Shown: positions 1 through 9,387, numbered from the stretch's first letter. The stretch is DNA of 44,891 nt from Neocallimastix lanati (nom. inval.) (GCA_016946835.1 JACVTC010000327.1:1-44891); one strand, 5' to 3'. Made by a program: numbers and translations. Notes: generated by a model from the sequence alone, not told the origin.

Positions 1-791
1 TTCCTGTAATAGAATCTTAATTTACTTTGAAAATATTGTGTTTTTAGTTAATTTTTATTAGTTAATAAAAATATTATTGAATACTTTTAAAATTTTTTTA
101 TTCCGTACATAGATTATCGGATTAAGTTTATCCTACATAGTAATTGGGCTAGTGGGCTCTGAACTGCTATTTTATATTGAATATAGTAATCGTGGCACAC
201 GCGTGGCATGACACCATTAGGTAAGCTGCACGTCAGACAGTGTGTACTATCAGATTGTACGACAATAAAGATTATTTTTTGTATTTAATAATTATAATTA
301 ATTAATAATTTTATTAGCTATAAAATACAATATTTATCGTTTAAAAAGAAAAATTTTTGAAAGGTGAAAATAATAAATAAAACTTTGCTTCTAAATTTAT
401 TACTACAAATATACTAAATTACAAAATTCAAGTGGTCGATAAAGATTTCGAGCTTGAAAAATATTATTAATTGAGTTGTCGATAAAGATTTCGAACTTAA
501 AATTATTCTATTAAGTTGTCGATAAAGATTTCGAACTTTAAAATTATTCTTAAAAAAGTAGTCGAAAAGAACCTCGTGCTTTATAATTTCTACTAAGTTG
601 TCGATAAGGATTTCGAGCTTATACTTACTAAAGAAAGCAAATAAAATTATTATTTTCAAAAATTACTAATATATTGTTTTAAAAATTTGATTCGATATTA
701 AATTACTTGTTAAATATATTTTTAAAGTTGGACTTTCAAATTTATTCGTATTTAATAACCTCGTTAATTAATAAAAATATAACTAAACGAA
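1..791 (+). other. Leader (5' untranslated region) of element C
   Basis: No reading frame here resembles a protein. The stretch at about 140-250 is richer in G and C than its surroundings and may be structured RNA, as in the leader of element D. An array of short hairpins follows at 429-621. By position it lies between the off-window 5' LTR and the gag start at 792. Confidence 0.55.
429..621 (+). repeat. Array of five hairpin repeats in the C leader
   Basis: Five units start at about 429, 471, 511, 558 and 594. Units 1, 2, 3 and 5 share a plan: an outer arm (AAGT or CAAG type), a 2-3 nt step, TCGA, an 8-nt loop (TAAAGATT or TAAGGATT), TCGA, then the matching outer arm. Unit 4 is diverged. 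TCGA pairs with itself, so each unit can fold into a nested stem. Two units of the same plan occur in the leader of element D at 31045-31136. A role in RNA packaging, dimerisation or translation is inference. Confidence 0.75.
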
Positions 792-1693
792 ATGTCTAAA
801 AGTACTTTAAGTTTTAAAGAATTAAAAAAGAATTACGAGAGATAGTGAAGCTTAGCAAGGACAATTTAGATATAAGTCCTGGGCTACTGAAATTAAAACG
901 TTGGATCAAGATACAAGGTATCACAGATCCGGAAACAATATTTAATGCTTGTTTTACTTACCAGCTCTGGTGAAGTACAACGCGTTATTGAAGATTTGGG
1001 AGAAGATAGTGATGATTGAAAGTGATGATTCATCAGATGAAGAAGAAGATGATGAAGAAGAAAATGTTTGATGATGATAAATTCCTTCTCTTGAAAAAAT
1101 TATTTCAAGTCTTGAAAATTTTTACGGTATTAAAGAAGACCAAAATTTACTTCTTAAAGAACTTCGTGCAATGCGAATTAAAAGAAACGAAAAGATTAAA
1201 GACTTTAATGTAAGATATAGAACTTTTGTACACTAAACTTGATAAAAAAGAGAAGAAAGCGCATTGGTGTACTAGATATATTGACTCTATTCAGAAATAA
1301 TTATGAAGCCTAGGAAGAAATTATCCCTTAAAGAGATATATAGTATGGAGAAAGCTTTCAAAATTGCCGAGAAAGTAGATAGACTTTCTGTAAGGAAAAA
1401 TAATATTAATACCTATAATGTTAATAATTCCCAGCATAATCAAAATAATCAAAACGTACTACTTCAAGACTTTATACCTAAAAGAAAGAAACGAAACTTT
1501 CCAAACAAGTCAAAAGCACATAATAAACTGAAACCTCAGATATTATAGGAAGGAATCACCCAGAAAATGAGAAATTTATCTGTTAAACTTGCTTCTCACT
1601 GTAAGGAAGAAGGTCATTACTCATACTATTGCCCTCAATTAAATAAGATTATGGAAAAAATAAAAAAGAAATATATTCCAAAAGTCTTTAAAC
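792..1693 (+). pseudogene. Decayed gag of element C
   Basis: The ATG at 792 starts a short frame matching the start of the D gag capsid region (SFKELKK), which stops after 17 codons. Matching pieces then continue in shifting frames: LSKDNLDI near 860, an acidic stretch near 1020-1080, KIKDFNVRY near 1190-1220, and KAFKIAEKVDRL at 1345-1390. A zinc knuckle remnant (CKEEGHYSYYC) lies near 1600. At least four frame changes are needed to follow D gag, so no full capsid protein can be made. The zinc knuckle remnant is in the frame that should be pol at the slip site, so a further indel lies between them. Confidence 0.8.
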
Positions 1694-1719
1694 TTCTAAA
1701 TGGGAGCAGAAGCACTCCC
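1687..1719 (+). promoter_or_regulatory. -1 ribosomal frameshift signal of C (gag to pol)
   Basis: TTTAAAC at 1687-1693 fits the X XXY YYZ slip rule. Then come an 8-nt spacer that contains the old gag stop TAA, the stem arm GGGAG (1702-1706), an 8-nt loop, and the arm CTCCC (1715-1719). The geometry is identical to the signals in A, B, D and E. It is probably unused here because both gag and the start of pol are broken. Confidence 0.8.
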
Positions 1720-2216
1720 AATGACAAAACAATAGCTTCATTAAATAATTTACCAAAATAATACTTTTACCAAGAATACCCCAATTGATAATATTCCTTT
1801 AATAAAGAATCTGAAGAATCTGATTTTTAGTGACACAACGAAAGTGAGGATAATATCATTATAAATACTATAAAAATGAAAAATGAATGATAATAACAGC
1901 GAAAAGGAAGAAAATAATTCCAAGAAAGTACATAAAAGTTTAAAAGATAATCCACGTCCTTTCGCAACTCCTGCTTTAAGAAAGAAAGAAAGAAAATGAG
2001 CTACATAATAAACCAAAATAAAGTTTATAAAAATCAAATACTTCCTTCAATTTTAACTCAACCAAATATTAACAAAGAAAAACAAAAGAAAAGGAATTAA
2101 GAAATATAACAAGAGTAAGAGAAAGTAAGAAGAAAACAACAATTATTCATCAAAGGAAAGAAAAAGTTGAATCTGAAGATATACTTGTAATCGATAATGA
2201 AATAGAAGATATAGAA
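1694..2216 (+). pseudogene. Decayed N-terminal part of pol in element C
   Basis: The pol frame entered from the slip site stops at TAA 1759-1761. Further on, pieces match the conserved linker at the start of D pol: a KSLKDNPRPFATPAL-like stretch at about 1935-1980 and an LPSILTQPNINK-like stretch at about 2040-2080, in more than one frame. In related elements this part joins the frameshift site to the protease. Frame changes here mean that the long frame starting at 2217 can no longer be reached by the slip. Confidence 0.75.
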
Positions 2217-5200
2217 ATGAATAAAGATAATCAACAAAATAAAACTAATACTTTGGAAAAATTAATTTCAACAAAAACTAAAGAAACTAATAATGAAAAT
2301 ACTCAGTTAGTAAAAAGGAATATCAAAATGATGAATAATAAAGAACCTTACAATATTATGGATGATTTAAATAATCTTAAATCCAGTATTACGATAGGTC
2401 AACTCTTGAATGCATGTCCGAAAATTCGTTCACAATTAACTCAAGGTTTAAAGTTAGAAAAATCTAAAATAATTGGAACTGTAGACAATGTAATAGCACG
2501 AACTTTATTAGTGAATAACTATGATCATAGCTACATAAGTAAAAGTAATGAAGTAGCCGAAGAAGACTTAGCAATGGTTGATGCAAGTGTTGACGGAGTA
2601 CTAGGAAAACTTTTAATTGATTCTTGTAGTAACCTAAGCATCGTTACTAAGCAGTATTTTGATAAATTACCTGGTGAATATGAAACAGTTGGAAAAAGTC
2701 GTGGAAGAATCCAACTAGCAACACAAGATGAAGAATACTCGGAAGGAATTATTGTTCGATTACCAGTAAAAATTAAAAATTATGAATTTAATGCGGACTT
2801 TAGAATTATTGAGAAAGAAGACTCTTTTTATGATATGTTAATAAACTTTAAAACTCAAATCGATCATTGTTTATTTATTCATCCGACCTTAAACAGTTTA
2901 TGTAAACTTTTGTCAGAAAGTGAATACGAAGAAATAGCTAAAATAAATAATCAATATTATGATGAAGAAAGTATAATTTGCACTATTAGAAAAGTTAAAG
3001 AAACGAATAATGAAAAGGAAATTATAAAGGAATTAACTCCAATGGAATTTATTGAGAGTGATGAATTTTTAAGTACCTTAAATAAAGATTATAAAGAACA
3101 AATTATTAAAATTCTCAAAGAAATGATTGACATAGTTGCCACTTCAACAGAAGAACTAACTCCTTCTAAACTTTCACCACATAAGATCCGTTTAAAAGCA
3201 AATTCAAAGCCAGTAAAATTAAGAAGTTATAGGTTAACTAAATTAAAATCAGATATCTTAAAAGAAGAACTTACAAAACTTATTAAGAAAGGATTGATAG
3301 AACCATCCTGTTCAGAATGGTCATCTCCAGTAGTACTTATTCTAAAACACAATGGAAAGTGGCGCTTGTGCATTGACTACCGAAAAGTCAATGATATGAC
3401 AGAAAAAGATTCTTATTCAGTTCCATATATAGATGAAATTTTTGATAGTCTGGGAGGAGCTAAAATATTTACAACTCTTGATTTATTTTCTGGTTTTCAC
3501 CAAATCTTAATGGATGAAGAAAGCGTTGAAGTAACCACTTTCACTACTAAGTTTGGAAATTATCAATTTAAGGTTATGCCTTTTGGACTTACTGGAGCTC
3601 CCTCAACCTTCCAAAGAGAAATGAATAAAATTTTATTCCCTTTTATTGGTGAATTTGTTTATGTATTTATTGATGATGTTTTGATCTATTCAAAAAGTAT
3701 CGAAGAACATTTAATTCATATTAAACAAGTATTAGAAGTATTTAAAGAAAACAAGTTAAAAATTAATATTGAAAAGTGCCATTTTCTTCAAACTGAAGTT
3801 GATGTATTAGGTCACAAACTTACTACTAAAGGATTAAGTCCCATGGAAAGTAAAATAACAGCTATTAAGAAGTGGGAAGCCCCTTCATCAATTCATGAAT
3901 TAAGATCATTTCTAGGAGCAATAGGGTATTATCGTGACTTTATCCCTAAATATGCTCAAATTACCTCACCTTTATGTAAATTATTGAAAAAGAATACTAA
4001 ATATGAATGGAATAAAGAACAACAAGAAAGCTTTGAACTCCTAAAAGAAAAATTAATCAATGCACCTATTCTAAAATTTCCGTCATTTGACAAACCTTTT
4101 ATCATTAGAACTGATGCTTCGTATAATGGAATTGGTGGAGTTCTTTTACAAAAAGAAGAAGAAACCGGTAAGGAGCATCCAATACACTTTATAAGTAGAA
4201 GTTTGAAGAAAGCTGAAAAGAATTATGGTATCACAGATTTGGAAGGAACAGCTTTATTCTACTGTATGACTAAATTTAAATCTTATATTGAAGGAAATCC
4301 ATTACCTACAACTATTTACACAGATCATAAACCATTAGTTGGTTTATTTAAAAATAAAGAACCTTTGAATGCAAGGCAAACAAGATGGTGTCTAACCGCT
4401 AGTATGCTTGGAATTAATATAAAATATGAATCAGGTAAAAAGAATGTGTTAGCTGATGCTCTTTCAAGAATGAAAAGTAAGGAAGAGAGAAAGATATTAT
4501 TAACAAAAATTACTAATGGAAATAATGAAGAATTATTATCTAAAGTTATAAAGGAATTTATTAATGAAAAGTTTACTGTTATTGATGGTGAAGATTACTT
4601 TATCGACAATGGAAATTATAGAAAATTAATAACGGACGAAAATGAAAGGTTTAAATTAATTTTAGAAGCTCATAATATTGGCCACGAAGGATATTACAAA
4701 ACATATCAAAGACTTAAGAAAAACTTTTATTGGAATCATATGATTAAAGATATCAAAAGAATTGTTAGTAATTGTGAAAAATGCCAATTAAATCGTCCTC
4801 AACCATATCCAGAACCAACCGAAAACCATCCAACTAAAGTGGAGGGTCCCTTTGTGCATTTAGGATTAGATATTATAGGACCGTTACCAAAAACAAGAAA
4901 TAATAATCAATATATTATAGTAACTGTTGATTACTTTACCAAATGGGTTGAAGCCGAACCCACTGAAAACATAACTTCCTCTGATATAATTAAATTTTTA
5001 ATAAACGTTTTTGCAAGACATGGTGTACCTCAAGTTATTACTACTGATAATGGAGTCCAATTCACTTCTGATATGACTAAAATCTTTCTTGATCTTTATG
5101 ATGTATATGTTAAATTTGTAGCTACTTACCACCCTGAATCAAATGGCCTTACTGAAAATCGAAATAAAGAAATTGGAAAATTACTCCGTTTATTAGGAAG

Positions 5201-5696
5201 GAAAAATCAAGATTGGGATGAAGTTTTACCTTCTGCTTTATGGGCACTTCGAACTACCAAAAATACAGCTACTGGACATTCTAGTTTTGAATTAGTATAT
5301 GGAAGAGAAGACCAACAGCCTTATGATATAGCCATAAGAACAATTGAAAATGCAGGTAAATCATATGATGAAATCTTAATGGAAAAATTTGTTCGTCATT
5401 ATCAATGGACTAGAGAAGCATGCGAAAATGTGAAGAATGCTAACAAGTATTGGGCAACAAGACGAGAAGAACAAATAAGTATGAAAAAAGGAAAAGAATT
5501 AAAGGCTGGTGATCTTGTTCTTGTTAGAAACTTTAGCCGCACTAAGCTAGAACCATATTACAATGGACCATTTAAAATTTTAAAAATTCAATTCAACACG
5601 GCAACCCTAATCGATCAGAAGACTGGAAAGCAACTCGATAGGAATGTTCACTTTAAAAATTTAGTAAAGTTTAACTCCGCTTACAGAGAAGCTTGA
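2217..5696 (+). CDS. pol: Pol polyprotein of element C: protease, reverse transcriptase, RNase H, integrase
   Basis: A frame of 1159 codons. In order: a retropepsin-like segment with DSCS at codon 135, where DSG or DTG is expected; reverse transcriptase with FIDD (catalytic Asp pair) near codon 486; RNase H with TDAS near 633, DLEGTAL and TDHKPL; a zinc-binding HHCC segment (GHEGY to CEKCQ) at about 4.67-4.80 kb; the integrase core with GLDIIGPL, TDNGVQF and the Glu in GLTENRN; and a GPF-type C-terminal segment (YYNGPFKI). No chromodomain follows. The frame is fully open although gag and the start of pol are broken. The ATG at 2217 is simply the first in the open frame; the family's normal entry is by frameshift from gag, so the true product may no longer be made. 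Confidence 0.9.
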   Translation: MNKDNQQNKTNTLEKLISTKTKETNNENTQLVKRNIKMMNNKEPYNIMDDLNNLKSSITIGQLLNACPKIRSQLTQGLKLEKSKIIGTVDNVIARTLLVNNYDHSYISKSNEVAEEDLAMVDASVDGVLGKLLIDSCSNLSIVTKQYFDKLPGEYETVGKSRGRIQLATQDEEYSEGIIVRLPVKIKNYEFNADFRIIEKEDSFYDMLINFKTQIDHCLFIHPTLNSLCKLLSESEYEEIAKINNQYYDEESIICTIRKVKETNNEKEIIKELTPMEFIESDEFLSTLNKDYKEQIIKILKEMIDIVATSTEELTPSKLSPHKIRLKANSKPVKLRSYRLTKLKSDILKEELTKLIKKGLIEPSCSEWSSPVVLILKHNGKWRLCIDYRKVNDMTEKDSYSVPYIDEIFDSLGGAKIFTTLDLFSGFHQILMDEESVEVTTFTTKFGNYQFKVMPFGLTGAPSTFQREMNKILFPFIGEFVYVFIDDVLIYSKSIEEHLIHIKQVLEVFKENKLKINIEKCHFLQTEVDVLGHKLTTKGLSPMESKITAIKKWEAPSSIHELRSFLGAIGYYRDFIPKYAQITSPLCKLLKKNTKYEWNKEQQESFELLKEKLINAPILKFPSFDKPFIIRTDASYNGIGGVLLQKEEETGKEHPIHFISRSLKKAEKNYGITDLEGTALFYCMTKFKSYIEGNPLPTTIYTDHKPLVGLFKNKEPLNARQTRWCLTASMLGINIKYESGKKNVLADALSRMKSKEERKILLTKITNGNNEELLSKVIKEFINEKFTVIDGEDYFIDNGNYRKLITDENERFKLILEAHNIGHEGYYKTYQRLKKNFYWNHMIKDIKRIVSNCEKCQLNRPQPYPEPTENHPTKVEGPFVHLGLDIIGPLPKTRNNNQYIIVTVDYFTKWVEAEPTENITSSDIIKFLINVFARHGVPQVITTDNGVQFTSDMTKIFLDLYDVYVKFVATYHPESNGLTENRNKEIGKLLRLLGRKNQDWDEVLPSALWALRTTKNTATGHSSFELVYGREDQQPYDIAIRTIENAGKSYDEILMEKFVRHYQWTREACENVKNANKYWATRREEQISMKKGKELKAGDLVLVRNFSRTKLEPYYNGPFKILKIQFNTATLIDQKTGKQLDRNVHFKNLVKFNSAYREA

Positions 5697-5702
5697 GTCT
5701 TC

Positions 5703-5714
5703 GTCGGGGCATCT
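5703..5714 (+). promoter_or_regulatory. Plus-strand primer region (polypurine tract) of C
   Basis: CGGGGCATCT sits directly before the 3' LTR. Elements A, B and D have GGGGGCATCT in the same place. The G-run ends about 5 bases before the LTR instead of touching it. Confidence 0.7.
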
Positions 5715-6210
5715 TGATAAGAATGTACTAAATAATGCATTCTTAATTAAATCTACGATTTATTTCTAATACATTATGTGTACATTATTATTTTTGTACT
5801 TTAATAAATTTTTAAATCCAAAGATCAAAAATTAAATCAAAAATTATATTAAACTTTATATTTTTATATTAAATCTTATATTAATAGTAATATTTTTATA
5901 TATTTAAAACTTATATTAGCAATATTAATAATAAATCTTATTTTTTTTATATTAATAATGAAAATTTATATTAATAATATTTTTATATATTGATAATTAA
6001 AAATTTATATATTATATTTTAACTTTTTATTATAAAATTTTATATCGAAATGTTTTATTTTATATTGAAAAATATTTTATTTTATTAAAAACCTTTATAT
6101 TAGAATAGTATTTTTATTTTTATTTGAATATTTTAACAGATTGTAATAAAAATTATAGCCAATTAAATAAATTCTTATTAGTAATATTTTAGATATTTTT
6201 AAATAAATAA

Positions 6211-6261
<51 letters not shown>

Positions 6262-6560
6262 TTTTATTAATATTATAAATGTATTTTATTTATATTGTTA
6301 TAATTAAATTTTATATAATTAATTATAAAAATCAATTTAAATTTAATAGTTTTTAAAAAAAAAAAATAAATAAAATGTAATTTAGTGGCAAGAACAACTT
6401 TTATGCCTTGAAAAAAAGTATAAATAGTTGTAAATTTTGCTACTAATTTTTAAATATCATCAAATAAAATCAAATAAATTTATAAATAAAAATAATAAAT
6501 AAATAAATAAAATTTGTGTTTCCTTACTTTATTTTTATTTAATTCTCTAAAACCTTAACA
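5715..6560 (+). repeat. 3' LTR of element C (846 bp)
   Basis: It starts with TGATAAGAATG after the polypurine tract and ends with CCTTAACA, the same end as the LTRs of D. The partner LTR is outside the window, so both limits rest on comparison with D and on the abutting LTR of A. It contains a run of 47 A at 6213-6259. Confidence 0.8.
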
Positions 6561-6564
6561 TGAA
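6561..6564. other. TGAA: shared target duplication between elements C and A
   Basis: These 4 bases separate the end of the C LTR from the start of the A LTR. The same TGAA follows the 3' LTR of A at 15697-15700. A therefore inserted exactly at the 4-bp duplication beside C, or C beside A. Confidence 0.8.
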
Positions 6565-7180
6565 TGATGCATGTCCAGTAAAAATAATAGAAAATAATAG
6601 AAAAATTATTTAGAAAAATTATTAATATAAATATTTATTAAAAATTAATTTTATATAATGAATCTTAAAATATATTATTAATATATTATTAAAGATAATT
6701 TATTATTATTAATTATTAAAATATTAAATTAAATAATAATATTAAAAATATTAAAAGAATTGTTGATAATATAGTAAAATTAGTTATATTAATTATAACG
6801 GAGATTGAATATTTAATTAAATTGATGTTAATATTAAAATAATTTTTAAATAATGTTAAACAAGATGAATTAATAGTTATAAGTAAAAAGTTATGAATAT
6901 TTATATTTATTAATTAATTTTAGTGTTTCGATAAATAAAATTTATAAAATTAGTAAAAATATAATTATGAAAATAATTTATAAATAAATATTTTCTTTTT
7001 TTTTTTAAGGAATAATAATAAAACATGTATTTTTTTTATGATAAAATATAATAAATAAAATAATAAAAGATAAATAAATAAAAAGTAAATATAATTATTG
7101 TAATATAATATTCTTGGAGTAATTCCCTTTTGCACAAACGCCCAACTAACATATACGGTATTTAATAAAATATCGTATCA
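6565..7180 (+). repeat. 5' LTR of element A (616 bp)
   Basis: It runs from TGATGCATG to CGTATCA and is repeated at 15081-15696 with one visible difference. It should contain the promoter. I cannot place the transcription start with confidence in such AT-rich DNA. Confidence 0.95.
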
Positions 7181-7208
7181 AAAATGGTGGAGAATCCGGG
7201 CGTGCAAA
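7129..7208 (+). promoter_or_regulatory. Stem bracketing the LTR/primer-site junction of A
   Basis: TTTGCA (7129-7134) and CGCCC (7139-7143) near the LTR end can pair with TGCAAA (7203-7208) and GGGCG (7198-7202) just after the primer site, leaving a 4-nt bulge. This is like the U5-leader stems that frame the primer site in retroviruses. The pairing is read from the sequence; the role is inferred. Confidence 0.55.
7185..7200 (+). promoter_or_regulatory. Primer binding site of A
   Basis: TGGTGGAGAATCCGGG starts 4 bases after the LTR. TGG would pair with the CCA end of a tRNA. I cannot say which tRNA is used. Confidence 0.75.
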
Positions 7209-7336
7209 CCAAGAATATTATGAAATTTATATTTATATTGATATTTACTTTTTAAAAAATAAAGACAATTAAATAATTAATATTAAATTAAAATTAAATA
7301 ATTAATTTTTTTATAATAGTAATATATAAATTTATA

Positions 7337-7388
<52 letters not shown>

Positions 7389-7414
7389 GCCTAAAATTAT
7401 TATGATTATTATTA

Positions 7415-7576
7415 AATAATAATTAAAGGTAACTGGGAGTTCGAACCAGAATAAAAACGAATAAGTCTTTAATTATTATTATTAGTATAGTTAATTTTTT
7501 TTTATTATCATCTTTATTAGTAATTAAAGACAACTGGGAATTCGGACCAGTATAAAAACGAATAAACCTTTAATTA
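7415..7576 (+). repeat. Two related long hairpins in the A leader
   Basis: Unit 1: outer arms 7415-7428 and 7467-7480 pair over 14 bases; the inner arms are CTGG (7433-7436) and CCAG (7446-7449). Unit 2: outer arms 7521-7529 and 7568-7576 pair over 9 bases; the inner arms are ACTGG (7533-7537) and CCAGT (7547-7551). The inner loops are GAGTTCGAA and GAATTCGGA. Both units then carry ATAAAAACGAATA. Inner stem and loop look like a tRNA T-arm, but no whole tRNA can be built. Confidence 0.7.
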
Positions 7577-7694
7577 AGAAATGATATTATAATAAAAAGT
7601 AGTAATAGTTTAGTATAAAAATTAATATTAAATAATATTTTATTAATAGTATATGTGATAATATTTAGAAAAAAAAAAAAATAATAGATAATAT

Positions 7695-7910
7695 TTTAAT
7701 AATAATAATAAATAATATTTTAGTAATGGTGAATTAAGTAATAATTAATAATAATAAATGATATTTTAGTAATAGTGAATTAAGTAATAATTAATAATAA
7801 TAAATAATATTTTAGTAATAGTGAATTAAGTAATAATTAATAATAATAAATAATATTTTAGTAATAGTGAATTAATAATTAATAATAATAAATAATATTT
7901 TAATAATAGT
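7695..7910 (+). repeat. 46-bp tandem repeat, about four copies
   Basis: GTGAATTAA recurs at 7729, 7775 and 7821, with a slightly shortened copy at 7867, giving a period of 46 bases. Each unit also carries AATAATATTTTAGTAATA. It lies in the leader of A and is not coding. Confidence 0.8.
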
Positions 7911-7940
7911 AATATTTTAGTAATAGTATATAAAATAAGA

Positions 7941-7996
<56 letters not shown>

Positions 7997-8082
7997 TAAT
8001 AATAACAATAATAAAAATAATATTATTATACTCGTAAAAGTATATAAGAATATAATTTCAAATTAAAATAATAATTAGATAA

Positions 8083-9387
8083 ATGGCGGACGCTTCGAAA
8101 ATTAGAAGAGACATACCATACTTAGCAAATTATGGTAAGGACATAGATTCTTGGATAGAAGATTTCAAAAATGTTATGGAAATTTACAACATTGAGGAAC
8201 CAAACAGAATTTTTATTTGGGTAAAGAACGCAGTAGAGGCTGACATAAAAAACCTTTTAAAATCTTTATGTACTACAAGAAATAATGTTAAAAGGTTTCC
8301 CTCATATAAAGAAATCCAGAGAGCCATTGAAGATTATTTAGAAATTACTCAAAATGATAAGTGTTCAATTTTAAAGGCCTTAAAAATAAAAAGAAATGAA
8401 ACAATTAAAGGATTTAATTATAATTATTTAACTCTTTATCATCGACTTGACTTGGAATATAAAAAATTAATATGTGTCGATGATTATTTAAATGCTATAC
8501 ATGATAGGGTATATGTACATTCTCAAGTAATTTTGGCCAACTGTAAAACATTAACAGAAGCGTTCGAAGTAGCAGAACGTGCAGAAAAAGCTGAAGTACG
8601 AACTATAACAAACAAAAATTCTCAGAATGTTATGGTATATCAAAACAACATAAATAAAAATAATAACAATTTATTAAATCATCCAATTTATAGGAGCTTA
8701 AGAGAACATGGAAATAATTTAGATAATTCATATCAAGCGTCATCATATGTTATGGGTTATATAAATGAAAACTCCACCAATAATAGAATGTTTACACCAG
8801 GTAGATATAGTAACAATAAAAATAAAAGTTTTAATAATAATAATAATTATTATCACGGAGTAGAACAAATTCAACAAAATAATACTTATGATACAAGAAG
8901 ATTCTATAATAACTACGAACCAAAAGCTAGAAAATCAGTTATGTGTTACTCATGTAAACAAGTAGGACATAAAGCTTATGAATGTCCTAATAATAAAAAT
9001 AATGGTAGTAATAGAAATAATAATCTTTATAATATGAATAATAATGATATGGGTAATAATTATAATAATAATTTTGATTATAATAATAATAGTAATAAAT
9101 ATAACAATTATTATAATAATAGTAATAAAAATGGCTACAATAATTCTTTTAATGGTAGTAATTATTACTTTAATAAAAATAATAAATTTACTGGAAATAA
9201 TATTGCTAATAGAAATAATCATAATTTTAATGAGAATAATATTCCCACTGGAAATAATAATTTTAATAGAAATTCTAATGGAATAAATCAGGATATTAAT
9301 ACTACTAGTTCAAATATTAATAGTAATTTCAAAGCTAATGTAAATAATAATAATAATAATGGAGATAGCTTTAATAATTTAAACTAA
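8083..9387 (+). CDS. gag: Gag of element A (capsid and nucleocapsid)
   Basis: A frame of 434 codons that would form the particle shell and bind the RNA. The first 190 or so residues align by eye with the gag of B and E. Shared features are IFIW near residue 43, a DKCxxLKxLKI stretch near 105, FNxxYxxLYxxL and a DDY motif. A CX2CX4HX4C zinc knuckle (CYSCKQVGHKAYEC) lies near residue 287. The C-terminal 130 or so residues are mostly Asn with Tyr, Gly and Phe, a tail absent from B. The ATG at 8083 is the first in frame, and the next residues (YLANYGKDIDSW) are conserved in E. The stop TAA directly follows the slip sequence TTTAAAC, so part of the product should be a Gag-Pol fusion. Confidence 0.92.
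   Translation: MADASKIRRDIPYLANYGKDIDSWIEDFKNVMEIYNIEEPNRIFIWVKNAVEADIKNLLKSLCTTRNNVKRFPSYKEIQRAIEDYLEITQNDKCSILKALKIKRNETIKGFNYNYLTLYHRLDLEYKKLICVDDYLNAIHDRVYVHSQVILANCKTLTEAFEVAERAEKAEVRTITNKNSQNVMVYQNNINKNNNNLLNHPIYRSLREHGNNLDNSYQASSYVMGYINENSTNNRMFTPGRYSNNKNKSFNNNNNYYHGVEQIQQNNTYDTRRFYNNYEPKARKSVMCYSCKQVGHKAYECPNNKNNGSNRNNNLYNMNNNDMGNNYNNNFDYNNNSNKYNNYYNNSNKNGYNNSFNGSNYYFNKNNKFTGNNIANRNNHNFNENNIPTGNNNFNRNSNGINQDINTTSSNINSNFKANVNNNNNNGDSFNNLN

Larger units (their letters stand above)
1..6560 (+). mobile_element. Element C: Ty3/gypsy LTR retrotransposon, 5'-truncated by the window edge
   Basis: This is the right part of an LTR retrotransposon: leader, decayed gag, frameshift signal, long pol frame and 3' LTR. 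Its proteins and leader hairpins are closest to element D. The 5' LTR is expected upstream of base 1. D has about 1.4 kb between its LTR and gag, and only about 0.8 kb of leader is seen here. The 4 bases after the 3' LTR (TGAA) are its presumed right target duplication; the left copy is outside the window. Gag decay marks it as one of the older copies. Confidence 0.85.
7209..8082 (+). other. Leader of element A: poly-A, two hairpins, 46-bp repeats, AAT tract
   Basis: No protein is supported here. The leader holds a run of about 48 A at 7340-7387, two related long hairpins at 7415-7576, a 46-bp tandem repeat at about 7695-7910 and an AAT-type microsatellite at about 7940-8010, directly before gag. 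Confidence 0.7.

Noticed and set aside
429-621. CRISPR array
   Set aside because: The units are hairpins with related, not unique, spacers; the genome looks eukaryotic and no cas gene is present.
1016-1213. Short plus-strand frame in C
   Set aside because: It overlaps the decayed gag and reads acidic gag codons in a wrong frame.
7429-7450. tRNA gene suggested by a T-arm-like hairpin
   Set aside because: No acceptor, D or anticodon arm can be found around it.
7826-8008. Minus-strand frame rich in Leu
   Set aside because: It is the reverse of an AAT microsatellite and 46-bp repeats; no start context or protein-like composition.
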